Positions 38,544 through 48,828 of a stretch of 64,000 bases of DNA are shown piece after piece; positions within the stretch are counted from its first letter, which is position 1, and each line of letters begins with the position of its first letter. Source of the stretch: Trichomonas vaginalis G3 (lineage: Eukaryota > Parabasalia > Trichomonadida > Trichomonadidae); assembly GCF_026262505.1 (NCBI RefSeq), contig NC_067207.1, positions 34,192,082 through 34,256,081 of the forward strand, in the 5' to 3' direction. Under the pieces are notes generated by a model. That model searched no databases, was not told the DNA's origin, and was given only the letters and a program-made list of their open reading frames with translations. A program made the translations under genes and the position numbers.

Positions 38544-40218
38544 GCAATTCTATACCATGCGTAAACTGTCATGTAAGGTGGCATGTATTCTTTACTTTGT
38601 CCCGTTGTTTGCGTATATCCTGAAACGCGATGTGTATGGTTTCCATCTCCCTGAGTGTCACTCCAGTAACAATTTATAGCAAACTGAACGTCGTCTTTAA
38701 CATCATATCCTTTACCTTTTTTCAAGGCGTGCCAATCCCAAAATTTATGCTTATGCCAACCTGCTTGAGATGTACTTAAATCTATGTAGTGACTGTGTGC
38801 AGGTAAATTTTCACCTGAAATCGTTTTACTTCCACCTGTTTCCTTTGAAGAGTTTGCACAATACAAAAACCTGTCGACTATTTGTTCCCATGCACCAACA
38901 CCAAACATTACTTGAGGACTTCTTGCTTCCATAGATGTATAAATAGAACTACTGGGTTCATTAAATCAAACAATATGAGATAATATAGGATTGTCTCTTT
39001 TGAACTTAAAATATAGTGTAACTATTTCAGGTTTCTCTCTGGTTTGTGTCAGAATATTTTTTATAATATAATCTTATGTTTTCAGGGTAGGTAAAATCTT
39101 GACTATAATATTTATTTCTGTCATCTGTATAATAATATACTATTCTCGTTTTTTCTATTGCATTATATCTTTTATATCTATAATATTCTAAATATATATG
39201 TTTGCTTTTTGGGTCTACACGTGCGTCAACACCATAGTCATAATAATATGGTGCTGGAGCTGGGTTAGGTAATGTCATATCTGCCATTTCATAAACTCTT
39301 AAATATTTCTTTTGTTCGTCTCCATATAAGTTTAAGTAACAGTTGTTGTCTAATGGAACTTTAACTTGTGTACCATCATTCTTTATATAGCCTACATACA
39401 TTTCATTGTTATTTTTCGGAATGAGTTTATACCGTATACCATTTTTTAAGGAGTGTACAAACTCCCATCTAAAATATTTGTTTTCTTCATTGACAGAAAA
39501 GTCACCAAACAATAGTTTCAATATTTTTCGTTGTTCCTATCAAACTTTGGTATATTTCATTGACATATGTTTTATCTGCTTTCTTTTCAAGGCTAACGTT
39601 TAAGTCTGTTATTTCAGAAGATGTATGTGTATGTCCAACGTCACTTTTCCTGTTTAAGGTTTCTTGTAAGTTTGTAATATTTGCAATGGTATGTGTATGT
39701 CCAACGTCACTTTTACTGTTTAAGGTTTCTTGTAAGTTTGTAATATTTGCAATGGTATGTGTATGTCCAACGGCACTTTTACTGTTTAAGGTTTCTTGTA
39801 AGTCTGTTATTTCAGATATAGAATGTGTATGAGTCTTTTTAGAATATTCGTTTTCAGCTCTTGTCACTTCACTTGACATTTTATTGTCAACATATGTTTT
39901 GTCTGCTAGTTCAGGATGAGTATGTTCTTTCGTTGCATATGTTGCATCTGCTCTGTCATGTTCTTCTTGAACTTTTTCAATGACATATTCTTTGTCAGCT
40001 TTGTTGTCAACATCCGTTTTCAAAAGAAGTTCATTTATAGGTTTCTCGTTTAAAGTTCCTTTTGTTGGATTTATACAGACAGTATGGTTCTTATTGTCTT
40101 GAAACAGAAACTCATCTGTCATTGGGTTTAATGTCAGTTTTAAGTTTCCTTCTTTCAATGACTCAGATATCTTAGAATAGTTTGAAAAGTTTGTTGTGTT
40201 CTTATTTAGAGCTTGCAT
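38540..40218 (-). pseudogene. Fibre-like gene with tail-collar-type end, broken (element B)
   Basis: Three minus-strand pieces with about two breaks. The first has collagen-like spaced repeats of the kind GHTHTIANITNLQETLNSKS. The middle piece is Tyr-rich beta sequence. The last has FGVGAWEQIVDRFLYCA, NLPAHSH, GNHTHR and MPPYMTVYAWYRIA, which match the collar domain of the element A fibre. A receptor-binding surface fibre is the likely original role. Confidence 0.65.
39610..39830. repeat. 66-bp in-frame repeat in the fibre gene
   Basis: Copies of a 66-bp unit begin at 39,631, 39,697 and 39,763 (ATGTCCAACG...), with a diverged fourth at each side. Each encodes 22 residues of the fibre shaft. 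The exact multiple of three keeps the frame, as usual for trimeric fibre shafts. Confidence 0.8.
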
Positions 40219-40392
40219 AATGAGTTTGTCGGTTGTGTTGTATTTCTCTCATAGACGCTGTTTCATTTGACATTTTTATTCTAGATAAAATATGCTTCCA
40301 ATAGAAAAAGAAAATTCAAGAGTTGCTACAACTAAACCATTAGATGAACTTTTTACTAATGTCGTCAAAAGTTTGAGACAGAGACCGTAAGC

Positions 40393-41066
40393 ATGAAGGC
40401 TATCGTTTTTGACTACCCATTAAGATGGCTAAGAGACCCATCTGTCACAAAAGCTATTGGCTTTCGTAGAATGAAGTTTGTGTCTGTAGAAGATAAAAGT
40501 TTTCCATTTATTGTAAGGTTTCATATAGATTATATATCTGAAGGGAAACGAAAAATGTGGGAAGAAATTGAGCTAATACAAGTTGACCTTTCATCTTCTC
40601 TACAGACTGCGTTAAAAAATATAGAAGATAAAATAAATTCATGTTATGCAAAATATGCTGATGAATATGCAAATACCGAGAGCACACTTTATGTGAGAAT
40701 TGTATATGACAAACAAAATTCACAAGTGTCATTTCAAATCTACGAAGACAATCCAAAGAAAGACGAACAAATATATACAGAATTCACTGCAATGTCATGG
40801 TATTATTTCAAAGAATGTTAAATCAGAAAGTCAAACTTCCTTTAGCAAATATTTACAGTCGATATGCAAGAGATGAACCATATTTATTTAAAGATGTTTT
40901 CGACCCAGCTGCTATTATTGTTCATGCTTCATTTTCTGGCGCCCAAAACTCTTTCTTATGCTTGGCAAATGACTTTTACGAAAAACCTACAAAGTTATAC
41001 GAACCACCAAGTGGAAGTATTTCAGACTTTCAAGTATGGTTTACTACAGATGGAAAAAAAGAATAA
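40393..41066 (+). pseudogene. Unknown plus-strand gene, broken (element B)
   Basis: Two overlapping open pieces (40,393-40,821 and 40,797-41,066), with about one break. The first has a beta-rich region (FVSVEDKSFPFIVRFHIDYI) and an acidic helix; the second has DPAAIIVHASFSGAQNSFLCL. Function unknown; position beside the fibre gene suggests a virion part. Confidence 0.4.
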
Positions 41067-41141
41067 TTCCATTATACCATGCGTTTTACTTAGAACTTAG
41101 TTTCATATACAACTACTATCGAACGATAAAAATATAATTTT

Positions 41142-41385
41142 TTAATACGGTTGAGGTGTTGGATTTGGTTGCCAACTAGACTGTGGTGCAGGTTCAGGCT
41201 GTTGTATAACAGGAGCTTGTTCTTCTGGTTCAGGGTCTTTAGGTATAATACCAACGAACTGACCTACTCTTTTACCAATATTTTTGACTCCGTTCCAAAT
41301 TCCTCTTCCTACGGTTTTTTTCCATTCCATATACCTCTTCCAACATTTCGAAAGAAGTTTCCTATCTTACTGAAGAAACCCATTT
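41142..41385 (-). pseudogene. Small amphipathic Pro-rich protein (element B)
   Basis: The visible frame has GRGIWNGVKNIGKRVGQFVGII, an amphipathic basic helix, and a Pro/Gln tail (QSSWQPNPTPQPY). Composition and layout match 37,168-37,575, so the two may be paralogues; about one break near the start. A membrane-active role is possible. Confidence 0.35.
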
Positions 41386-41400
41386 TACTATATGTAAAAT

Positions 41401-41763
41401 CTAATGTCCGCCTAGTCTCTTACGTTTCCTGTTGAGTTCCATAGCATTCTTTAACTGGAGCTCATACATTCTGTTTCTCCTCTGGTAGAAAACATATTCT
41501 GGGTCAACTCCTGTGTTCGCGTCATCTGCATAAAGTTGTTTATATCCCACTTCGGGGTTTGTATAAAACTCTTTCCATCTCATATTTGCATACCATGGTG
41601 GCAAACCTAACGCAGCGTCATTTGACATGGCAGTTTGCATTTGTACATCTGTTGGCACTTGACCATAGTTTGCCATTGCAGTTTGTATTCTAACTTCATT
41701 TGGAATATTCTCTGGGTTTGGTTGTCCAGGTTGCTGTGCATTCGCTAAGTTCTGTGCGTCCAT
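41401..41763 (-). CDS. Unknown 120-residue protein (element B)
   Basis: Open frame with an internal repeat (EVRIQTAMANYGQVP and DVQMQTAMSNDAALGLP), then a Trp/Tyr-rich middle and a basic end (NRKRKRLGGH). The basic Gly-Gly-rich end resembles a protease-cleaved or DNA-binding tail, but no family is recognised. It lies in a tight minus-strand run with the two genes before it. Confidence 0.45.
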   Translation of the reverse strand: MDAQNLANAQQPGQPNPENIPNEVRIQTAMANYGQVPTDVQMQTAMSNDAALGLPPWYANMRWKEFYTNPEVGYKQLYADDANTGVDPEYVFYQRRNRMYELQLKNAMELNRKRKRLGGH

Positions 41764-41786
41764 TTAATATTAGATAAAAATATCTC

Positions 41787-41918
41787 TTACGAGTACATAT
41801 ACTGAACATTTGCAGGCATTGGTTCATCTTCATATTCTCTGTACTTTTCTGCCACGTCAAATAAATAAATGACACAATGGAAAAAACCTAAAACAAGTAG
41901 TCCTATTTCAAACCACAT
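41787..41918 (-). CDS. Small single-pass membrane protein, 43 residues (element B)
   Basis: Starts at the ATG at 41,918, overlapping the methyltransferase stop by 16 bases. The first 20 residues (MWFEIGLLVLGFFHCVIYLF) form a clear membrane segment, followed by a short acidic tail ending QYMYS. The overlap with an intact gene and the clean hydrophobic helix support a real product. Confidence 0.5.
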   Translation of the reverse strand: MWFEIGLLVLGFFHCVIYLFDVAEKYREYEDEPMPANVQYMYS

Positions 41919-42721
41919 TTACTTACCAATAAAATTTCTTTGTTATGACACTTTCTCCAGTTTATAGGACCTCTCTCATATTCTATCTTATCGTATCTAA
42001 ACTCATACTCATGTATATCCTCTAACCATCTCATAACACTTTCCAAACCACTTTTATCGGATGTAAAGTAAAAGCATGGATGGTTATGTAAAACGTCTAA
42101 AGTTTCTAAAGAGTCTCTCAAAGTCCAGTCTACTTGGTATTGAAAATCCCATGTGTTATAGAACGGCGGGTCCACTATAAAGAAAACATTTTCCTTGTCT
42201 TTATATTTTTCATACAACTCTGTCCAATGACATCTCACAAACTCTATACCCTCAATATATTTTTCTATGTCCTCTTTGAAAACATTTGTATAGTTAAGAT
42301 ATAAAACTTTTGACATAAGTGTTTCAATGTCATGAACTCTTATAGCACCACTATATAATAGTCTAGAAGATATACTATCCCAGTCAATATACTCTGCTTT
42401 TTTCAAAACCTCTCTGACAGTATTTTTCTTATCTAATGGTATACGTTCCATCTTACCTATAGGTATCTTTTCTTTTAACTCTTTCAATATATTGTTTGTG
42501 TCTGGTATATGTTTGAGACGGTCCATATAGTTGTCGAAGTCATTGCATATAATCTTTGAGTCTGGGAATATTGTATGGCACAAATGGGATATATAGAAAC
42601 TTCCACCGAACAAATCTACAAATGTTAGACCATTCGGTAGTTTCTTAAGTTCTCTCAATATAATATCTTTACATTTACTCTTATTTCCAAAGAACGGTAA
42701 CGGCGGTTTTGTAAAATTCAT
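41903..42721 (-). CDS. N6-adenine DNA methyltransferase, D12/Dam class (element B)
   Basis: 272 residues. The AdoMet-binding motif PFFGNKSK is at residues 9-16, DLFGGSF at 36-42 and the catalytic VDPPFY at about 183-188. The order is that of the Dam/D12 class, which methylates adenine N6 in DNA. A helical target-recognition region lies between. Adenine methylation by Dam-like enzymes carried in Mavericks has been reported for T. vaginalis. It is the first gene inside the right TIR and is open. It may mark element DNA against its own nucleases or act on host chromatin; both are inference. Leader TATATATAAATG. Confidence 0.9.
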   Translation of the reverse strand: MNFTKPPLPFFGNKSKCKDIILRELKKLPNGLTFVDLFGGSFYISHLCHTIFPDSKIICNDFDNYMDRLKHIPDTNNILKELKEKIPIGKMERIPLDKKNTVREVLKKAEYIDWDSISSRLLYSGAIRVHDIETLMSKVLYLNYTNVFKEDIEKYIEGIEFVRCHWTELYEKYKDKENVFFIVDPPFYNTWDFQYQVDWTLRDSLETLDVLHNHPCFYFTSDKSGLESVMRWLEDIHEYEFRYDKIEYERGPINWRKCHNKEILLVSKCGLK

Positions 42722-42830
42722 TTATATATAATAATAAAAATGTTTTTTCCCGAAAAGTGACAGAAAAGTGACAAAGCATGAAAACATATATAATTTGTGA
42801 AAAGCTCCTGGAAGACCCATATATAAGAAC

Positions 42831-42891
42831 TTCATTTATACTAAACATCTTCGGGGCTAGAGGGCACGAAGTGCCTGGAAGCCCCACTACC

Positions 42892-42918
<27 letters not shown>
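42831..42918 (-). repeat. Right terminal inverted repeat of element B
   Basis: Inverted copy of 18,696-18,780, ending in a run of 27 T. The internal hairpin here is GGCAC, loop, GTGCC (42,863-42,875) instead of GGGGC/GCCCC at the left end; the flanking bases match. Confidence 0.9.
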
Positions 42919-42922
<4 letters not shown>

Positions 42923-43743
42923 CCTTTAATAGATATCAGGCTATATTAATTCAAATCCCGATCATATTGTGTCACTTTCAAAACTAATTGTAATTCACTC
43001 CACAATGACTAATTTCAGTGTTTGAGATTTTATTCTGCTCATAATTATTAAAATGTCCTCTAGAGTAGATTTGCTTATGAAAATTGTTCGTAGTTACTTT
43101 TTTGAAAAAACAATTGTTGGTGGCCTTCTCAAATTGTAGGTTAATGATGCGTTTTTAGAAAATTTGCATACTTTACATCATGTAGTTGGCTATGGAGTGA
43201 ATAAGTATTGAAAATATTGGGTTTCACAAAACAATCAAATGACTTTTTGCTTGAATCTCTCAAATGATGGGCCAGGCTAAAAATTTATGGGGTTTGATAA
43301 GGTATGTAAACGATGTATCGCCATATTATTGCGGAAAAGTTTTAATACAATTTGAAGGAATCAAAACCGAAACTTTATTCATATTTTATTTACATAAATA
43401 CATTGAGATTAAACAAATTTTTCCAAAAATCTTACATGATTAAATTTTTTTTTGAATTGAAATTCAAAAAATTAAAAGTGCATCATTTGAGTGCAATTCA
43501 ATCCAGTCGAAAAATATTAATGCAACTAATTACATGGTTTTAATCATTAAGTTATTTACGACTTGAATATTGTCACTTTTCCCGACCATTTTATTTGGGA
43601 AATGACAATTTATATTCCGTCTTATTGGTATTTTTGACCTCTTAAATCAATCCCGCATATGACCAGACATCTCTCAAAAAAATCAATAAATCAATTTTTT
43701 CAATCAAACCAGTTTTTATTAAATTTTGTTTTGAAGTTTCAAG
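42919..43743. other. Host intergenic spacer
   Basis: AT-rich spacer between element B and the Rab gene. No convincing frame, RNA gene or repeat is seen. Confidence 0.6.
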
Positions 43744-44352
43744 ATGGTCGATAACACTGACGTGAAAGTTGTTTTGCTCGGCAACTCCGGCGTTGGAAAG
43801 ACATCACTATGCAATCAATGGATAGACGGTAAATTTGATCTATCATTGACTTCAACTATTGGATCAAATTTCAAACCTAAGAAAATCAAACTAATGCATC
43901 GTGATGTAACTGTTTCTTTATGGGATACTGCAGGACAAGAGCAGTTTAAGAGCCTAGTACCCCTCTATACTCGTGCGGCAAGTTGTGCCATCATCGTAGG
44001 TGATGTTAATGATGAGTCTTCATTTGAAGATTCTTATGTCTGGCAATCACTAGTCCTCGAATCTAATGCAGAATGCCCTCCACTAATACTTGCCTTAAAT
44101 AAAGTCGATTTACTCAGGGATAACCTCCAAATAAAAATGGACCACTTTGTTGAAAAGTACTGCCAAGACTATGACAGTGTCTGTATCTGTTCTGCCAAAA
44201 CAGGTGAAGGCATCGATCACGTTTTTGAAATAGCTGCATCCAAGGCAGTTGAATACTCTGACAAGATTAGGCACCAGCAAGATGCCTCTTCAAATTCTCT
44301 TACAGATAGTTCTGGCTCCAATTCAAAGAATAAGAAAAATAAGTGTTGCTAA
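43744..44352 (+). CDS. Rab-family small GTPase
   Basis: A host 202-residue GTPase of the Rab type, which would act in vesicle traffic on membranes. The P-loop GNSGVGKT is at 13-20, switch I Thr in TSTIGSNF (about 37-43), G3 WDTAGQE at 60-66, G4 NKVD at 119-122 and G5 SAK at 150-152. A Ser/Asn/Lys-rich tail ends in CC for double geranylgeranylation. The core is the usual length, and all nucleotide-binding residues are present. The closest subfamily (Rab5-like by the TIGSNF and LVPLYTRAA regions) is a guess; trichomonads have many Rab paralogues. The start is the only in-frame ATG before the P-loop. Confidence 0.92.
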   Translation: MVDNTDVKVVLLGNSGVGKTSLCNQWIDGKFDLSLTSTIGSNFKPKKIKLMHRDVTVSLWDTAGQEQFKSLVPLYTRAASCAIIVGDVNDESSFEDSYVWQSLVLESNAECPPLILALNKVDLLRDNLQIKMDHFVEKYCQDYDSVCICSAKTGEGIDHVFEIAASKAVEYSDKIRHQQDASSNSLTDSSGSNSKNKKNKCC

Positions 44353-44963
44353 TCTTAGCAAATGCTATATATTTTCTTGTTTTTGACAGCTTTTGCTGTT
44401 TTCGTTCGGAACTTTCTAAATATCTTACTTGTTTGCATATATTCCTGCAAATATTGTTTGATATTTTTTTTAATAATACATCATTGCCAAATCTCTTTCT
44501 CCGCTAATTAATCAAGCTAATGTATGCATATGCAATCTAGCTTTCGATACCTTTCAAAACCTATTTATTCTTTCACATATTTTTAGGTTAAAACCAATTT
44601 GTTGTTTAATAAATTATTTCCATCCGTTATATCGAATTTTCTCAATTAATTAAGGTCTGTAACTGAAAATCACTTAGATCGAATTCAAATGAATGCAATT
44701 TAAAGCTTTACGGAAAATATCTTTGGCTACTTCAACTACACAATAAGTATATGGATGGTTTCAGTAACGAATAGCTTGTTGACTGTATTTTTCAGTTAGA
44801 AATATTTTTGCCAACGATAAGAGAAACCATGATTTCAATATTAAATTAATAAGCTCTTGCCCCACATAATTTCAGTAAATTTTTATGAATTTGATAAGAT
44901 TTAGTGTCAAACCCTATCTTCTTTTTACAAAGTTTTTTTATCTCCCTCATAATTTTTGATAAA
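44353..44963. other. Host intergenic spacer
   Basis: AT-rich spacer between the Rab and importin-like genes, both on the plus strand. TCATAATTTTT about 15 bp before the next ATG is a weak initiator-like candidate. Nothing else is seen. Confidence 0.5.
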
Positions 44964-47771
44964 ATGAATGAAGAATTAAAAAAACTGCAACACGCTTCAT
45001 TTGATGAAATTTGTTCAATTATAACAAATTCAGATTCCAATTTAGAACGTGGCTATGCAGCTTTGCAGCTTGATTCTCTTATTTCTTTAAATATTGAAGA
45101 AGTGTTTACAAAAAGAAACTTATTGATTGTAGCACTATCCAATAATTTAGAGAATTACAGTGTCTGCAATATAATTATAACGTCATTTACTGCTGATCTC
45201 CTTTACGAATGGACCGAATTACACGAATTTATTCAGCAGCTTCTACAAGACCATGATCAAGTCAACATCAGGATTGCATCACTGATATTAGCAAATATAT
45301 TGCCGTATTTTGCTCCAGAAGACTTTGAATCTTATCATCATACGATAATGCTCACATTATATAACTGTGCGAATGCACATCTTATTTTTGAACTAGCAGA
45401 CATACTCGCTCGCATTACCTACTGCTCGGAATTCATCAACGATTTTGTCGGACCAATAAATGAATGCTTCATCTCTCTGGAAAAGTCCATCGTTCTAGGG
45501 GATGATCATCTTAATAACATGCTCAGTGTCCCACTGTGCGCAATTATTGAGTCAGAAAAAGTTCCAGAAGTTTTACAAACCGCAATTACTCTTTGCTTAT
45601 CACCTCCAACAAATCTGTCGCTATTCTGGCTCTTAAATTCCATTATTAATACATATCCTGATGAAATACAGAAGGATTTCAACAAAATATTTAATAAGAC
45701 ATTTTCTGCAATGAAAACATGCCCTACTGAGGATGTTATTTACATTGCAGAGACAATGGAGCTCCTATCGATAAAGTTTCCACAACAATTTGGAAATCAA
45801 TTTCTTCAATCTTACGATATAAAAACAGAAAGAAGCATATACGCTTTTGTAACTACAATATCATCGACAGTAGAACACGCACCATTTATTATTAACCAAA
45901 AAGTATGCCATTCCCTCATAATAAGTTTACAATGTACTCAAATGTACGTAAAACTAGCCACAATTGACGCAATGAAGGAAGTTGCCATGATAAATGACTC
46001 AGTACGCGTTACTATTCTTGAACAATTATACGATTTAATGGGCGCTGTCGATCAACAGTTACTATCTCGAGTTTTAAACGCGGCATCTTTCATTATCGAC
46101 AGTTTTCCATTACCACCCAACATGATACAGACACTTATTGACCGGATTCGTGTCCTAATTCGTCCAATTTCGTTATGCCGCCACTTATGTGTCTCTTTGG
46201 TCTTTTCTGTTGGCTATTCCATATCGAAGTACAACTCACTGATATTCCCTATCATATCACAAGCGGCTCTGGCGACCTCCAGCGACGTAGATCCTTCATT
46301 AAAGTGCAGATCCATCGAAGCAATAGGAATTTTGTCATACGGACTTAAAGATCAGAGGGCAGAGGACATTGTTGCGTCATGCATGGCCGATGAAACCGAT
46401 GAAGTCGTTCTTTCTGTGTTAATTGCAGTTTCTTACTTCGCAAAGTTCCATAAGAACATTCAGAGGTTCAAAGAATTCACAGAAAAGTACGTTCAAAAGT
46501 ACACAGAACAATTTACTCAAGAATTTTTCATAAATCACTCATATGAAAACTTCTTTTTACATCAACCGCTGAATGAATCAGTTAATGATGACCAGCAGCA
46601 AGAAGATAATGCAGAACAAACGAATATTCCGTTGGAAAATGAAGATGAGGAAAATAATTTTAATAATTCTGTTGAAATTAGCGAAATCTTCCAGTCAGAC
46701 CTTCAGGAAAAGTTCGAGAGATCGCAGCACGGCTGGTTTTTAACAGTTTCGATCCTTGCAAAACGATTATTCAAGAACAAATGCAACTTTTCAGCGGAAA
46801 TCTTCCTTCCTGTGTGCATCAGGATACTCGATGAATGTTCCTTAGAGGAGAAATGCGAGGCTTCCAAGGCAATTTCCTGTATTTTCACCTCGGATGAGAC
46901 AAAATTCGACCAAAGCGTCGTAGAAAAGATCATTGATATCGAAGACAGGTCATGCAATCTCAGATCAATGGCAATTCTGATATCAAAGTTCCCTCAAATC
47001 GAGAAAGAGTCAATAATCAAATTATCTGATTATTGTTTAGAGATATTGAGCACATCCAAGAAGGATGATGAAGAATCAAAGCGTCTGAACAAGAGGATCT
47101 ACTTCTTTTTCATTTCCATGATGAAAAATTTCAAAAATATTTTTCCGATCTCCCATTTGGCCACAGTCACCTCATTTCCCAATTGTTCGCAGACAGTCAT
47201 CATAAAGATCATCATCAGATACCTCAAAGACGTCGAAATGAACAATAAAATTATTGATTCTCTTATTTCTCAAATGGATGACTTAGATTGCGACGCAGTT
47301 GGCGAGTTATTGATTGGATTCACCGAAATCGCCGTCGACAAGATTCCAACTGAAAAACTCCAGAGATTTCTGAATTTCGGAGGAATTTCAGCGAATGGAG
47401 CTTTGTCTTATCTTTCCTACGTCTCAGAACGCGGCAGAAACATCAGGGACATTCTCGTCGAGATCATTGACGCTTTCGACTGTGTCAGGAAAGATTCGAA
47501 CAGAATTATTTCTAAAATCAGCGACATAATTCTGCAGGACGACTACACGAGGTCTAAGTGCGATGTTAGGATCACTACTTCGTTTGCTTCTGTTCTAACT
47601 CAGCCTGACGATGTCTGGGATTCGATGGACGTGAATGAAGAAGTCAGACTGAAACTGGTGAATGTAATAAAGAAAGTTACTGACGAATCACACGAAGCAA
47701 ATATTAATTTGGTCGCTTTCTTGAGTATCAACAACAGAATGGACAGATTCCAGAAGAGAACTCAGTTTTAA
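44964..47771 (+). CDS. Importin-beta-like HEAT-repeat karyopherin
   Basis: 935 residues from the ATG at 44,964. The whole protein consists of helical pairs of about 40 residues, as in HEAT repeats: an N-terminal IBN-like part (FDEICSIITNSDSNLERGYAALQLDSLI), repeats such as RIASLILANILPYF and KLATIDAMKEVAMI, and an acidic loop (about 540-590, DDQQQEDNAEQ and ENEDEENN), as found in importin-4/5-type receptors. It probably carries proteins through nuclear pores with Ran. It is a little shorter than animal importin-5. No frame problems. The alternative is another HEAT scaffold protein. Codon use is host-like and unlike the flanking elements. Confidence 0.7.
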   Translation: MNEELKKLQHASFDEICSIITNSDSNLERGYAALQLDSLISLNIEEVFTKRNLLIVALSNNLENYSVCNIIITSFTADLLYEWTELHEFIQQLLQDHDQVNIRIASLILANILPYFAPEDFESYHHTIMLTLYNCANAHLIFELADILARITYCSEFINDFVGPINECFISLEKSIVLGDDHLNNMLSVPLCAIIESEKVPEVLQTAITLCLSPPTNLSLFWLLNSIINTYPDEIQKDFNKIFNKTFSAMKTCPTEDVIYIAETMELLSIKFPQQFGNQFLQSYDIKTERSIYAFVTTISSTVEHAPFIINQKVCHSLIISLQCTQMYVKLATIDAMKEVAMINDSVRVTILEQLYDLMGAVDQQLLSRVLNAASFIIDSFPLPPNMIQTLIDRIRVLIRPISLCRHLCVSLVFSVGYSISKYNSLIFPIISQAALATSSDVDPSLKCRSIEAIGILSYGLKDQRAEDIVASCMADETDEVVLSVLIAVSYFAKFHKNIQRFKEFTEKYVQKYTEQFTQEFFINHSYENFFLHQPLNESVNDDQQQEDNAEQTNIPLENEDEENNFNNSVEISEIFQSDLQEKFERSQHGWFLTVSILAKRLFKNKCNFSAEIFLPVCIRILDECSLEEKCEASKAISCIFTSDETKFDQSVVEKIIDIEDRSCNLRSMAILISKFPQIEKESIIKLSDYCLEILSTSKKDDEESKRLNKRIYFFFISMMKNFKNIFPISHLATVTSFPNCSQTVIIKIIIRYLKDVEMNNKIIDSLISQMDDLDCDAVGELLIGFTEIAVDKIPTEKLQRFLNFGGISANGALSYLSYVSERGRNIRDILVEIIDAFDCVRKDSNRIISKISDIILQDDYTRSKCDVRITTSFASVLTQPDDVWDSMDVNEEVRLKLVNVIKKVTDESHEANINLVAFLSINNRMDRFQKRTQF

Positions 47772-48815
47772 TTTTTATTATTTTTTTTGTTAATAACTAT
47801 TTTTATCTTTTTTTTAAACATGTTAATTATTTTCTATTTTCTATCAAAAATTAATGCACTTTTCCCCCTCCTTACGTTTCATCATCTAAACAGCTCAAGG
47901 CACATAAATTATATGATAGATTTGTTACTATTTATAATACATTGAAAAAGGAAATGAGATAATTAGTATATTTCTTCTAATCCATAAGCTTTAGACAGAA
48001 ATCTCCAATATCAATAAGTATCCAGTTGGATTAGTGTATTTAACTTATATATTTCCATTTAATGAAAACAAGATTGATTTATGAAAAAAGTAAAATTAAG
48101 AGCCGATAAAAATTTATATTTATGGAACCAAAAGAGTCCATCTTTTGAAGGCTATGCATTTGAACCAATATTATAGTTAACTATTTGAGTTATAAAAACC
48201 CATTGGAATTCGTTTTCTTGTTCTTGATATATGGTTATTATTCTAGATGATTGTATAATGATCTGGGATTGATTAAAAAATTTGTAAATTCTTCGCATGC
48301 AAATCGTCACAATGAATGGAGAATCGTGTCTCTAAAATACGTGTAAAATTAGATTTATAACAAAATAAAACCAAAATTTTATATAAAAATGTAAAAGAAC
48401 CTCTTTTATTCAATTTTGATGCATATTGAAAAATTGAATAATTAAATACAAAGAGTTCCTATCATATATTTTAGATTGAGATGTCATCTCAATTTCCGAT
48501 AGTTAATTGGAAAAATATTAATGAATTCATTATCTAAACTCTATTTACATGATATTTATAATATCCAAATGGATTTATTTTGTTATGTAATTTGAGAAAC
48601 CAAGTACTAGAGTGCATTTTCTACTTTGGAACGGCATTTCACGTCAACCCAATGCTGTATCGCGAAAAATAATCAGAAATAAAATTTGAAGTTCAAAACA
48701 ATATTATTCAATATTTTTTAATAGAGATTAAGTACCTAAGGAATTAAAGATTAATTCTAAGAATGATTTTTAAAAGACTATTGAATTTTTCTAAATTTCT
48801 ATCGGACTCTTAATT
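47772..48815. other. Host intergenic spacer
   Basis: About 1 kb of AT-rich DNA without a convincing frame, between the importin-like gene and the BspA-like gene. Confidence 0.6.
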
Positions 48816-48822
48816 TCATTTT
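48816..48822 (+). promoter_or_regulatory. Initiator-like element TCATTTT
   Basis: TCATTTT fits the trichomonad initiator TCA(+1)Y(T/A)Y(T/A) and lies 6 bp before the ATG of the BspA-like gene, within the short 5' leader distance usual for Trichomonas. This supports the chosen start. Confidence 0.6.
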
Positions 48823-48828
48823 CTATTC

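Larger units (their letters stand above)
18696..42918. mobile_element. Maverick/Polinton element B, both ends present
   Basis: This is a 24.2-kb element bounded by terminal inverted repeats that start with a homopolymer run. It carries the full Maverick kit: major capsid, penton-like, packaging ATPase, SF3 helicase, integrase, B-type polymerase and fibre, plus a KilA-N module, HNH nuclease and adenine methyltransferase. The left half (18.8-28.3 kb) has roughly twenty or more breaks; the right half has about six and is mostly open. Over the virion block it is nearly identical to element C, so the family moved recently. No clear 6-bp target duplication can be read because of the A/T runs. Confidence 0.9.

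Noticed and set aside
42778-42987. Frame running across the right TIR of element B into host DNA
   Set aside because: It translates repeat and poly-T sequence with no protein-like composition.
44904-44963. Upstream extension of the importin-like protein
   Set aside because: The extension would start at GTG; the ATG at 44,964 is preceded by AT-rich leader and gives a proper N-terminal helix.
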